Shown: positions 1 to 6,732, counted from the stretch's first letter. The stretch is 36,075 nt of DNA from Pleurocapsa sp. MO_226.B13 (GCA_030064795.1 JASJEI010000069.1:1-36075), one strand, 5' to 3'. Notes: generated from the letters alone by a model not told the origin. Program-made: numbers and translations.

Positions 1-296
1 AGAATTGTTCTGTTTGAAAGTATTTTACTTCCTGCTGTTGGTGGATTTCTCTGCGGATTTTCCCTGTGGGAGTTAGTTCGCGCGCTGGTGCGGTAATTAA
101 CGATCTCTCCGAGATCTGCCGAAGGGCAGCCCGCTGTTTTTCTTAAATGAGGATAGAAAACCTCTTTGTTCCATTCGATTATACATTCACGATATCGACA
201 GGAGCGATCGTTTATTTGAACTACTTTACCGTTATGTTTGTCACACCAAGCTTTTACTGTCGGTTTTTGAGGCTTGAGTAGTTTAATTTTGGACAT
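1..296 (-). CDS. Hypothetical protein, N-terminal part (runs off left edge)
   Basis: Reading the minus strand from the ATG at 296-294, the frame stays open to the window edge (about 98 codons), starting MSKIKLLKPQKPTVKAWCDK. It holds two cysteines near residue 18 and residues 34-38 and is basic. Its start overlaps the 3' end of the upstream coiled-coil gene (stop at 283-285) by 14 nt, so the two are probably translationally coupled as the last visible member of a four-gene operon. Two small back-to-back hairpins lie inside it around 100-133 (GATCTC/GAGATC and CTGCC/GGCAG), possibly a short repeat inserted in frame. I do not recognise the family. The C-terminus is outside the window. Confidence 0.5.
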   Translation of the reverse strand, partial: MSKIKLLKPQKPTVKAWCDKHNGKVVQINDRSCRYRECIIEWNKEVFYPHLRKTAGCPSADLGEIVNYRTSARTNSHRENPQRNPPTAGSKILSNRTI

Positions 297-666
297 TTTT
301 CTTGCTCGGACGTTTTTTGATTCTGATGTTGAAAGATGGGTTTTTCGGTTCTTCTAGTAATTGCCTCAAAGCTCGGTTATACTCTTTAACATTATTGAGT
401 TGTCTTTCTAGCTGAACAGAATAATCTAATAGCTCTTCGTAATCCGCTTGCAGTTTTTTGAAGTCGTTTTGATTACTAATAGGAAATAAGGAAGGTTTGT
501 CCGAACTTTTAGTTTTTGCTTCAAGCTGCACATACTCTTTTGCCAATTCTAAGTAGTCAGAGAAATGGGCTATTGCTAATTCTTTAGCCTTATCTGGATT
601 CGCATCTAGGTAACGTTTGAGACGTTCTAGTTCAAATTTGCTGTAGAGATTCTCAAGATTATTCAT
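283..666 (-). CDS. Small coiled-coil protein of unknown function
   Basis: A 127-residue protein, starting MNNLENLYSKFELERLKRYL. The segment from about residue 30 to 110 is rich in Glu, Lys, Leu and Gln with heptad-like spacing (EEL, LERQL, LRQLLEE), which suggests a helical coiled coil. The C-terminus is strongly basic (IKKRPSKKN). There is no signal peptide or membrane segment. It lies 23 bp downstream of another coiled-coil ORF and overlaps the next gene by 14 nt, so it is the third gene of a tight minus-strand operon. No family recognised. The neighbourhood (zinc-ribbon fragment, tRNA array, IS copies) hints at a plasmid- or phage-derived module, but that is inference only. Confidence 0.6.
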   Translation of the reverse strand: MNNLENLYSKFELERLKRYLDANPDKAKELAIAHFSDYLELAKEYVQLEAKTKSSDKPSLFPISNQNDFKKLQADYEELLDYSVQLERQLNNVKEYNRALRQLLEEPKNPSFNIRIKKRPSKKNVQN

Positions 667-689
667 GGTTTTTGTACTGTTTTTGTAAG

Positions 690-1067
690 TTAATTGAATT
701 CTTTGATAAATTTCTCAACTTTAGAAGTGTCTGAAGTTATGATGTTGTCTAAGTCTTTTAACTCATTTGTTTCTTCAGATAACCCGTGAAGTTCAATGTA
801 ATTCTGTAGTTGTTGAAGATTATTGAGCGCAACTCTTAAATTTTGACTAAGCCTCGAATTTTCTCGAATAAGGCTCATGTTTTTTTGGGCTAGTATTCTC
901 TTATCTTGTAACAGTTGTTTATTTTTCTGAGTCAATTTTTGATTATGTTCGTTTAATTGAATGGTTTGTTGAATCAATTGTTCATTGACTAGAATTATTT
1001 CGGAAGTTTCTCCAATCTTGTCCAAGTTGGCTATCAAAGTAGCTAAAGATTTGCAAAATTTAAGCAT
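690..1067 (-). CDS. Small coiled-coil protein of unknown function
   Basis: A 125-residue protein, starting MLKFCKSLATLIANLDKIGE. From about residue 28 to 95 it is almost entirely Gln/Asn/Leu/Lys-rich heptads (for example LIQQTIQLNEHNQKLTQKN), a strong coiled-coil prediction. No catalytic motif, signal peptide or membrane segment is visible. The start is fixed by an ATGCTTAA overlap at 1060-1067 with the stop of the zinc-ribbon ORF upstream, the classic arrangement for translational coupling. Function unknown. The similarity in size and composition to the next gene suggests the two products may pair with each other, which is inference. Confidence 0.6.
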   Translation of the reverse strand: MLKFCKSLATLIANLDKIGETSEIILVNEQLIQQTIQLNEHNQKLTQKNKQLLQDKRILAQKNMSLIRENSRLSQNLRVALNNLQQLQNYIELHGLSEETNELKDLDNIITSDTSKVEKFIKEFN

Positions 1068-1248
1068 GATTTTTTAATACCGTTTCGTATAAATCTTGTT
1101 TTGTGACTTCACTGGTTATCAAAAACCAACAATCATCACAGTAGTCTTGAAGAGCGTCGCTACCGCCAAAGCAGTATGGGCGGATTCTTTTACAGCCTGG
1201 ACAGATGTAATAATTATTTTCTGCTTCACATTGCCCAAAAGTACACTA
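1060..1248 (-). pseudogene. Zinc-ribbon-like protein, 5' end removed by IS
   Basis: The minus-strand frame is open from the IS junction at 1248 to the TAA at 1062-1060 (about 61 codons) with no start codon of its own. The residues include CTFGQCEAE, then YYICPGCKRIRPYC, then DYCDDCWFL: five or more cysteines in CxxxxC, CxxC and CxxC spacing, as expected of a zinc ribbon. The frame stops abruptly at the terminal inverted repeat of IS copy 1, and the missing N-terminal part is not on the other side of the IS, where a tRNA remnant lies. This is therefore a deletion or rearrangement junction. It was the first visible gene of the coiled-coil operon, overlapping the next gene by 8 nt. Confidence 0.6.
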
Positions 1249-1574
1249 GAACTCTTGCAAAAGTTTTTCGTGGTATGATTAGGGGTTAGGTAATTTTTTC
1301 TTAGGGCGATCGCTACAAACTAAAAAGTTGCTCAAATCGGTACAAAAGTTTTTTATGATAGTGTAAAAAGTTAAATTTTCGATTAATTAAAAATGAAATA
1401 TTGGCAAGCTAAGAAACTATCAGCAAGTAAATTTAAACGCAAAACTGGAGTTAAAAAAAACGTTTCAATTTATGGTTCGTATAGTTAAGACAAAAGAGAA
1501 AGAAAAAAAGAAATCTGGTCGTCCTTGTCAATTAAAAATTGAAGACCAAATTTTGTTAACTCTTGAGTATTTAA

Positions 1575-1619
1575 GCGGACATCTCACGATTCTGAGGTCT
1601 CCTCAGAATCCGTGTCCTT
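1575..1619 (+). repeat. 45-bp modular hairpin element, copy A (in transposase)
   Basis: Left arm GCGGACATCTCACG (14 nt), inner palindrome ATTCTGAGG-TCT-CCTCAGAAT (21 nt), right arm CCGTGTCCTT (10 nt). The outer arms also pair: GGA..CACG with CGTG.TCC, leaving a 5-nt bulge. Removing exactly these 45 bases joins TTA-AGA-GAA-TAC, giving LREY, the residues expected at this place in the transposase. The arms are nearly identical to copy B at 19452-19496. Confidence 0.85.
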
Positions 1620-1831
1620 GAGAATACCGAACTTATTATCATATAGGAATTGATTGGAAAATATCAGAATCAACTGCCTGTCGTATTGTCTTAAAAATTG
1701 AAAATATTTTAATTCAATCTCGAAAATTTAGTCTTCCAGGTAAGAAAAAATTATTAGACCCTTATCTAGATGAAGATTTAATTTTAATGGATGTGATGTC
1801 AAGTCCAATTGAAAGACCTACAAAACACCAA

Positions 1832-1876
1832 CATGGCGATTGGATATGCTGGGGAAACCCCAGCATCCCTCGCCAT
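1832..1876 (+). repeat. 45-bp modular hairpin element, copy D (in transposase)
   Basis: Left arm CATGGCGATTGGAT (14), inner palindrome ATGCTGGGG-AAA-CCCCAGCAT (21), right arm CCCTCGCCAT (10). The outer arms pair as ATGGCGA/TCGCCAT. CAA flanks the element on both sides (1829-1831, 1877-1879), and the second IS copy has a single CAA here, so CAA may be a 3-bp target duplication. The net gain is 48 nt (16 codons) with no stop codon. Confidence 0.8.
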
Positions 1877-2185
1877 CAAAAAAGTTTTTATAGTGGAAAA
1901 CAGGGAGAACACACCTTAAAAACACAAGTGGTTTTTGGACAAAAAAGGAATCAAATTATATGTCTAGCTCACTCAAAAGGAAAAACTCATGATTTTAAAT
2001 TATTAAAAAATAGTCAGACAAGATTTCATAAATTTCTTAGGGTCATAGCGGATAAAGGATATCAAGGACTTGCTAAACTTCATGATTTAAGTGAAACCCC
2101 CATTAAGAAACCTAAAGGCAAAAAATTAACTAAAGCTCAAAAAAAATATAATCGGGAATTAAATCGTTTAAGAATTGCGGTCGAA

Positions 2186-2239
2186 CCGCCGACCCACCTG
2201 GAGTTGAACTCCAGGTGGAACGTGGCGGTGCATTCCGCA
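2186..2239 (+). repeat. 54-bp hairpin insertion E (in transposase)
   Basis: Compared with the second IS copy, 54 extra bases split GTCGAA and CACGTT. The core is CACCTGGAG-TTGAA-CTCCAGGTG (2195-2217), enclosed by ACCGCC/GGCGGT outer arms, followed by a second small hairpin GCGGTGCATTCCGC. It adds 18 codons without a stop. The inner stem resembles that of copy B (CACCTGGGG), but the arms and length differ, so it may belong to a related rather than the same family. Confidence 0.75.
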
Positions 2240-2577
2240 CACGTTAAGCGTAGGCTAAAAATATTTAAAATCTTATCTTATCCTTATCGCAATCGTCATC
2301 GCAGATTTGGATTAAGAAGTAATTTAATTGCAGGTATTTATAATTACGAATTAGCTATTTAAATTTAATTAAAAATGGAGAAAAAATTAAATTAACTATC
2401 AAAAATTCAGTGAGCAACTAATAACTGAAACAATTTGTGCTGCCAATTTTCATAAGATGGCGATCGCCATCTTTTTATCCACTCAAAAAATCACTCAATT
2501 ATCGTTATTTTAATCAGCATAAATTAAAACAAAAATAACCCAATATCATACCATAAAAAACTTTTGCAAGAGTTCTA

Positions 2578-2609
2578 TTCTACTGTGGGTTCGACTCCCA
2601 CTCTCTCCG
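2578..2609 (+). pseudogene. tRNA 3' remnant, probably tRNA-Ser
   Basis: Immediately right of IS copy 1 there is a T arm (GTGGG-TTCGACT-CCCAC, 2585-2601) followed by an acceptor 3' strand TCTCTCCG (2602-2609). The acceptor sequence is like that of bacterial tRNA-Ser, whose 5' strand is GGAGAG. The D and anticodon arms are missing, cut off by the IS, and are not found at its other end. Confidence 0.6.
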
Positions 2610-2644
2610 CTTTTATGTATTGTGTCCAATACGATACATAATTC

Positions 2645-2735
2645 TGGGTTGGTATCCAAATTGGTGAAGGAACTTGACTGTAAATCAAGTGCTTGTGTGC
2701 TGAACTTGGGGGTTCGAGTCCCTCCCAACCCACCA
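2645..2735 (+). tRNA. tRNA-Tyr (GUA)
   Basis: Type II cloverleaf with a long variable arm: acceptor TGGGTTG/CAACCCA, anticodon stem-loop CTTGA-CTGTAAA-TCAAG with anticodon GTA, T arm GGGGG-TTCGAGT-CCCTC, and an encoded CCA at 2733-2735. The 88-nt body and long variable arm fit bacterial tRNA-Tyr. It is the first complete member of the array. Confidence 0.85.
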
Positions 2736-2743
2736 AAACATTA

Positions 2744-2818
2744 TCCCCCAGTAGCTCAGTTGGTAGAGCGTCTGTCTGAAGAGCAGAAAGTCACTGGTTC
2801 AATTCCAGTCTGGGGGGC
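2744..2818 (+). tRNA. tRNA-Phe (GAA)
   Basis: Type I cloverleaf: acceptor TCCCCCA/TGGGGGG, D arm AGCTCAGTTGGTAGAGC, anticodon stem-loop TCTGT-CTGAAGA-GCAGA with anticodon GAA, T arm ACTGG-TTCAATT-CCAGT. It begins 8 bp after the tRNA-Tyr CCA. The terminal U-G pair and apparent C discriminator are unusual for tRNA-Phe, and no CCA is encoded. Confidence 0.8.
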
Positions 2819-2821
2819 TGA

Positions 2822-2895
2822 TGGGAAGTAGGCAAATAGGCAAAGCCATCGCACTTTGAATGTGAAGTTTGGGGGTTCGATTCCCTCCTTCCCAG
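2822..2895 (+). tRNA. tRNA-Gln (UUG)
   Basis: Acceptor TGGGAAG/CTTCCCA with G discriminator, anticodon stem-loop TCGCA-CTTTGAA-TGTGA giving anticodon TTG (stem has one G-U pair), T arm GGGGG-TTCGATT-CCCTC. The leading U and following G match tRNA-Gln identity elements. No CCA is encoded. It starts 3-4 bp after tRNA-Phe, so the array is tightly packed. Confidence 0.75.
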
Positions 2896-2899
2896 TTAT

Positions 2900-2976
2900 G
2901 CTCCTGTAGCCCAATCGGAAGAGGCAGCAAGTTTAAGCCTTGTTTAGTGCGAGTTCGAGTCTCGCCAGGAGTACCA
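2900..2976 (+). tRNA. tRNA with UAA anticodon (Leu-type) and short variable loop
   Basis: Acceptor GCTCCTG/CAGGAGT with A discriminator and encoded CCA (2974-2976), anticodon stem-loop GCAAG-TTTAAGC-CTTGT with anticodon TAA, variable loop of only about 5 nt, T arm GCGAG-TTCGAGT-CTCGC. The anticodon predicts Leu (UUA), but bacterial tRNA-Leu normally has a long variable arm. Charging identity is therefore uncertain; such oddities occur in array-borne tRNAs. Confidence 0.65.
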
Positions 2977-2979
2977 AAT

Positions 2980-3060
2980 GTTCGCCCTCGTGACGGAACT
3001 GGCATACGTGCTGGTCGAAGACCAACCAGATTTTGTGGGTTCGACTACATGCGGCGAACT
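2980..3060 (+). tRNA. Degenerate type II tRNA-like gene (likely pseudo-tRNA)
   Basis: The acceptor stem is perfect (GTTCGCC/GGCGAAC) and the length (about 80 nt) and D region (GACGGAACTGGCATACG) resemble a Leu-class type II tRNA. The anticodon arm is ambiguous: GCTGG-TCGAAGA-CCAAC has one mismatch and C instead of U at position 33, which would give GAA. The T arm (GGGTTCGACTACATG) does not close with a proper 5-bp stem. It is probably a decaying tRNA. Confidence 0.5.
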
Positions 3061-3086
3061 ATGCGCCTTTGTACCGAGGGTATTTA

Positions 3087-3135
3087 CGGGATGTAGCGCA
3101 GTGGTAGCGCGTCTGTTTTGGGAACAGAAAGTCGT
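3087..3135 (+). pseudogene. tRNA-Pro (UGG), 3' truncated
   Basis: CGGGATG acceptor 5' strand, D arm GCGCAGTGGTAGCGC, anticodon stem-loop TCTGT-TTTGGGA-ACAGA (anticodon TGG) and a normal variable loop (AAGTCG). The sequence then departs from any T arm or acceptor 3' strand (GTCCTAAAGCGATTG follows). No IS end lies at the break; the next IS starts about 110 bp later. The rest of 3136-3243 holds a HIP1 site and no gene. Confidence 0.75.
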
Positions 3136-3388
3136 CCTAAAGCGATTGTCTTGAATGTCAAGTTGAATTTGTCTTTTGGTGCGATCGCTATGAATTGAAT
3201 CCAGGCAAGATAATTAGACATCACACCAATACACCAATCATTAGAACTCTTGCAAAAGTCTTTCGTGGTCTAATAAAAAGTTTTGTGATTTTTGCTTAGG
3301 GCGATCGCTATCAACTAAAAACTTGGTCAAAAATGGTACAAAAGTTTTTTATGATAGTGTAAAAGGTTGGATTTTTTATTAATTAAAA

Positions 3389-4320
3389 ATGAAATATTGG
3401 CAAGTTAAAAAACTATCATCAAGTAAATTTAAACGAAAAACTGGAGTTTAAAAAAACTTTTCAATTGATGGTTCGCATAGTTAGAGCTAAGGAGAAACAA
3501 AAAAAGAAATCTGGTCGTCCTCCCAAATTAAGAATTGAAGCTCAAATTTTATTAACTCTTCAGTATATAGCGCGAATATAGAACTTATTATCATATAGGA
3601 ATTGATGGGAAAATATCAGAATCAAATGCCTACCGTATTGGATTAAAAATTGAAAATATCTTAATCCAAGGAGCGAAAATTTAGTCTCCCAGGGAAGAAA
3701 AAATTATTAGACCCTTCTCAGACGTGAAGACTTAATTTTAATGGATGTCACACAATGAATGGAAAAATATGGGGGGTCTTCAGTAGCCGATAACTTAATA
3801 ATTTTGCTCAATAACTTAAATTAAAAGACCCCCCATATTTTTTTTCTTCTCTTTCGTGATGGAGAGTCCAATTGAAAGACCTAAAAAACATCAAAAAAAA
3901 TTTTATAGTGGAAAACAAAGGCAGCATACTTTTAAAAAACAAGTAGTATTTGGACAAAAAAGTAATCAAATCATAGGTTTAGCTCACTCTAAAGGGAAAA
4001 TCCATGATTTTAAATTATTTAAAAATAGTCAGACAAAATTTCATAAATACCTGAAAGTAATAGCTGACAAAGGATATCAAGGAATTGCCAAGCTTCATAA
4101 TTTAAGTCAAACGCCAATTAAAAAATCTAAAAAGAAAAAGTTGACCAAAGAGCAGAAAAAGTATAATCGTGAATTAAATCGGTTAAGAATTGCTGTTGAA
4201 CACGTCAACCGTCGGCTAAAAATCTTGAAAATCTTATCTTATCCCTATCGAAATCGTCACCGACGATTTGGTTTAAGAAGTAATTTGATAGCAGGCATTT
4301 ATAATGCGCGAATTAGCTAG
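3389..4320 (+). pseudogene. Transposase of IS copy 2, broken
   Basis: Starts at ATG 3389 (KYWQVKKLSSSKFKRKTG) and meets a stop at once in the same A-run where copy 1 needs a +1 shift. Stops and indels follow (around 3575-3600 and 3715-3735), and a 110-bp palindromic element is inserted near the conserved LILMDV stretch. From 3856 to 4320 it is open (154 codons: SPIERPKKHQKKFYSGKQ, then VIADKGYQGIAKL, then NRRLKILKILSYPYRNR). This copy lacks the three hairpins found in copy 1 and so serves as the empty-site control for inserts D and E. Confidence 0.8.
3749..3858 (+). repeat. About 110-bp palindromic insertion in IS copy 2
   Basis: Compared with copy 1, about 110 extra bases separate LILMDV from SPIERP. 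Its heart is a perfect 18-bp inverted repeat (3763-3780 and 3825-3842, carrying ATATGGGGGGTCTT) around a 44-nt AT-rich spacer. The outer parts (CACACAATGAATGG; CTTCTCTTTCGTG) are only loosely inverted. It has no ORF and is probably a small non-autonomous (MITE-like) element. The exact ends are uncertain by a few bases. Confidence 0.65.
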
Positions 4321-4527
4321 AGTAATTTGCTAAAAACTAAATTAATCTTTAAGATTTCAGTCATTATTTAATTGCCTGAAACAATTTATGCTGTCAATTT
4401 TTTATTACCAGCGATTGCGCTCTTTTTATTTACTCAAAAAATCTCTCAATTCCCATTATTTTAATCAGCAGAAATTTTAATAAAATAACCCTTAATCATA
4501 CCATAAAAAACTTTTGCAAGAGTTCTA

Positions 4528-5106
4528 ATCTATTCTCAACTATCTGAGATTACTCCTACAGTTTTGTATCCTTGGCATGGCAACAATAAGCTACAGGATA
4601 ACTGGAAGCAGTATTTCAACTTTGTAGCTGAGGTGTTGGGTAGAGAAGAAACTGCACGAGAAGTATGGCAAAAATACGATCGCCGTATCGAACAGTTGAA
4701 GAAAGCATTAGGCGATCGCTATAAAGATAAAACAATTTCTGTTGTTATTTTCTGTTGTGGTGGAATAAATAGTGAAACAGAGAATTCATTTATTGGTTCA
4801 ATTCTTAGCGATGCAGGGCTGCAACGTCCAGAATCTCAACGCTATAAGCCTCAAGGCTATATCAATATTTCTGAAGAAACTTTAGAGATGGCTGATGGCG
4901 ATGTCATATTTGTTGTTGTTTATGGTGGTAACGAGACAGGAGAAAGAGATTTAGATACTATTCAGCAAAAACCACTCTGGCAAAAGCTCAAAGCAGTTCG
5001 ACAAAATCGAGTTTATTACGTAGATCCAACAACTTGGAGAGGTCGTACCCCACTTGCTGCTGATGCAGTCCTCGACGATCTGGAGAAGTACCTGATTAAA
5101 AAATAA
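4528..5106 (+). pseudogene. FecB-type iron-siderophore binding protein, N-terminus lost
   Basis: The frame is open from the IS junction (IYSQLSEITPTVLYPW) to the stop at 5104-5106, with no plausible ATG start. It covers the C-terminal two thirds of a periplasmic iron-siderophore binding protein: the inter-lobe helix region (NWKQYFNFVAEVLGREE), then IGSILSDAGLQRP, then LWQKLKAVRQNRVYYVD and the final AVLDDLEKYL. It aligns closely with the intact lipoprotein at 9316-10302 (IYPQLSQIAPTV; LWQKLKVVRQKQVYVV). The signal peptide, lipobox and N-lobe are missing, so the product cannot be exported or fold properly. IS copy 2 caused the break. Confidence 0.8.
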
Positions 5107-5404
5107 ATTCAGGCGATAAGCCTACGGCATGGCTTCGCTAGTGCGACCCGTTTCGGTCTAACAAGTTCAATACTTGGAACGCTCTCGGGGGTTTTCTGAA
5201 CCTAGAAAACTTAACAACTTTTCTATCTTGGGGGTTAAATTCCCCTCATCGAATGAGACGCTTGAATCCATCTCCTACGTGCTGTATTAATACGAAAGCG
5301 ATCGCCTTTCTCGAAAACTTAATTATCTATCGCTCCTGCTCAAAAGTATAATCAATAATTATTCTTATTAAGCTGAGATACAACTATTTGGTATTGAATT
5401 TTCT
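5107..5404 (+). other. Intergenic region with short dispersed repeats and possible iron-responsive promoter
   Basis: No gene is visible. 5113-5150 holds GCGATAAGCCTACGGCATGGCTTCGC, a foldable sequence of the kind common between cyanobacterial genes. It is followed by GCGACCCGTTTCGGTC, and GTTTTCT/AGAAAAC arms lie around 5193-5212. The last 60 bp before the regulator gene are very AT-rich (ATAATCAATAATTATT near 5350), which could hold a Fur-type site, but no clear consensus can be claimed. Confidence 0.35.
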
Positions 5405-6638
5405 ATGACTTTAACTATTTCTGAAGCAGAGTACGGGCTTCTATGTCAAAAAAGTTCTCGACCCCAACAATATAATTTGAATGTAGAAAAATTCGAGGTG
5501 TGTTCGGAACGACCACAAAACCTCGGACAAACAGGATATACCTGTAAGGCAGAATTAACCCCAGGAATAGAGTTAAAGATATTGAATTGGAGATGCGATC
5601 GTGATTTAATTCTTACCGCACCAGTACACGAGCATCAAATACAGTTATTTATCTTAACTTCAGGATCTATTACTAACAAAGAAGTTTATCCTACATTTGA
5701 CAAAAAACTGAGTTATCTCTCTGGAAGTGGTGTTTCACCTGCATATCAAACTAAGTTTAGTCGCTCGCAACATCTGACAGGTATTAACATACATATCGAA
5801 CCAGAAGTTTTCCGCAGTTTCATTGACGATTTCTATCGTAATAATTCTGCTTTTACTAAGCTATTTCTCAAACAAAATGAATGGAAAACATCATTTTTCC
5901 CGAAAGTAACCCCTGCAATGCGAACTTTAGTGTGGCAAATAGCTGATTGACTGACAAAACTTTGTAAGACGCTTGCCAAATATGGCTTTCAACAGTTGTT
6001 CGCTCGATTAGCAAAAGACTTACTCTGTAAGTCTTTGAGACTAATGAACAATGTTTCAAAAGCAAGAGTCAAAACAACTAGTAAAAAAAGTCCGTATTTT
6101 CCATCGCTGTAATTCTTGACTAGCAAGCACTTGAGCGTTTTGCTCTGGATCTTTTGTCAGTCAACCAGGGCAAATAGTCAACACGCCCTATCGAGGTATG
6201 ACTAAAAAGCTCTATCTCCAGGCTAAGGTGCTAGAGTTGCTGGCAATACAGCTAGACCCAATTATTGCGGAATTCGATTCATTTCCTGCCAAATCGACTT
6301 TAAAACCACAAACAATCGATCGCATCTATCAAGCCAGAGATATTTTATTGACTCGGTTAGAAAATCCACCATCAATCGCCGAATTAATTCAACAGGTTGG
6401 AGTTGGCGATCGCACTTTGCGTCGTGGTTTTCGTGAACTATTTGGTACAACGGTTATTGGCTATCTTACTTCACAGCGTATGAAGCAAGCAGAACAACTA
6501 TTAAGAGAAGGAAAACTCTCAATTAGTGAAGTTGCTAATATAGTTGGCTATTCTCATTTAGGTCATTTTAGTGCTGCTTTCAAACGCGAGTTTGGCATTA
6601 CTCCTAGTCAATGTTTGGCAGGAAAAAAATCAATATGA
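5405..6638 (+). pseudogene. AraC/PchR-type iron regulator, split by a MITE-like element
   Basis: The coding sequence runs 5405-5942 and resumes at 6178-6638. With the 226-bp insertion and one 9-bp repeat removed, W-Q-I-V-N-T-P-Y-R-G joins in one frame of about 332 residues. The N-terminal ligand domain (DRDLILTAPVHEHQIQLFIL) resembles PchR-class siderophore sensors. The C-terminal 100 residues hold two helix-turn-helix motifs of AraC type (SIAELIQQVGVGDRTLRRGF and ISEVANIVGYSHLGHFSAAF, then FKREFGITPSQC). It sits directly upstream of a TonB receptor and FecB lipoprotein, the usual place for such an activator. As it stands, the first part ends at a TGA (5948-5950), so the regulator is probably inactive. 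Confidence 0.85.
5943..6168 (+). mobile_element. 226-bp MITE-like element with 9-bp target duplication
   Basis: The ends are inverted repeats CTGATTGACTGACAAAA and CTGGTTGACTGACAAAA (16 of 17 match, read inward), bounded by the direct repeat GGCAAATAG at 5934-5942 and 6169-6177. The interior has no transposase; one 48-codon open stretch (KTLAKYGFQQLFARLAKDLL) may be a remnant. The 9-bp duplication is typical of IS4-like elements, but these ends do not match the IS at 18986-20043. Confidence 0.85.
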
Positions 6639-6732
6639 CTGTTTAGGGATCGCAGTGCCGTTTTTTGGATAGACAAGCTTTCATATACTTCTATACACTA
6701 CTCCTCATTAACTATTAAGAATATTTCTAAAT

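Larger units (their letters stand above)
1393..2362 (+). pseudogene. Transposase of IS copy 1, broken by frameshift and hairpin inserts
   Basis: The frame opens at ATG 1393 (KYWQAKKLSASKFKRKTG), then needs a +1 shift in the A-run near 1453-1460. It continues through SGRPCQLKIEDQILLTLEYL, is interrupted by the 45-bp insert A (which creates an in-frame TGA at 1619-1621), and resumes with EYRTYYHIGIDWKISEST. The catalytic region reads LILMDVMSSPIERP, then VIADKGYQGLAKL, then LRIAVE and RRLKIFKILSYPYRNR, as in DDE_Tnp_4/IS5-superfamily transposases. The last 191 codons (1787-2362) are open but carry inserts D and E in frame. Without the inserts the protein matches the second copy at 3389-4320 residue for residue over long stretches. 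Confidence 0.8.
1249..2575 (+). mobile_element. Insertion sequence copy 1 (IS5-superfamily-like, DDE_Tnp_4 transposase)
   Basis: The ends are inverted repeats beginning GAACTCTTGCAAAAGTTTTT at 1249 and mirrored at 2575, with about 20 identical bases and then a diverging stretch including TGGTATGAT. A TA dinucleotide lies outside each end (1247-1248 and 2576-2577), fitting a TA target duplication. The element is 1327 bp, of which 147 bp are three hairpin insertions (45, 48 including a CAA duplication, and 54), leaving about 1180 bp. The left flank is a truncated zinc-ribbon gene and the right flank a tRNA 3' remnant, so the flanks did not originally belong together. Confidence 0.85.
3244..4525 (+). 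mobile_element. Insertion sequence copy 2, same IS as 1249-2575
   Basis: The same terminal inverted repeats (GAACTCTTGCAAAAG at 3244, mirrored at 4525), with TA outside each end (3242-3243, 4526-4527). It is 1282 bp, of which about 110 bp is an inserted palindromic element, leaving about 1170 bp, in line with copy 1. It lies in the same orientation as copy 1, so the pair brackets the tRNA array like a composite unit. The right flank is the middle of a fecB-type gene; the left flank is not its missing 5' part. Confidence 0.85.

Noticed and set aside
1096..1278. Plus-strand frame of 60 codons
   Set aside because: It crosses the IS end and is opposite the zinc-ribbon frame, which has a coherent Cys pattern and a coupled downstream gene.
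2546..3096. Open frames of 60-75 codons over the tRNA array on both strands
   Set aside because: They lie fully over tRNA genes and contain translated T-arm sequence (GSRTHSR-like peptides), so they are chance frames.
1249..4525. Active composite transposon carrying tRNAs
   Set aside because: Both transposase copies are broken, and the outer flanks are truncated genes without a common target duplication beyond TA, so an active unit is not supported.
5868..6065. Minus-strand frame in the MITE-like element
   Set aside because: It crosses from the regulator gene into the element, so it is a chance frame.
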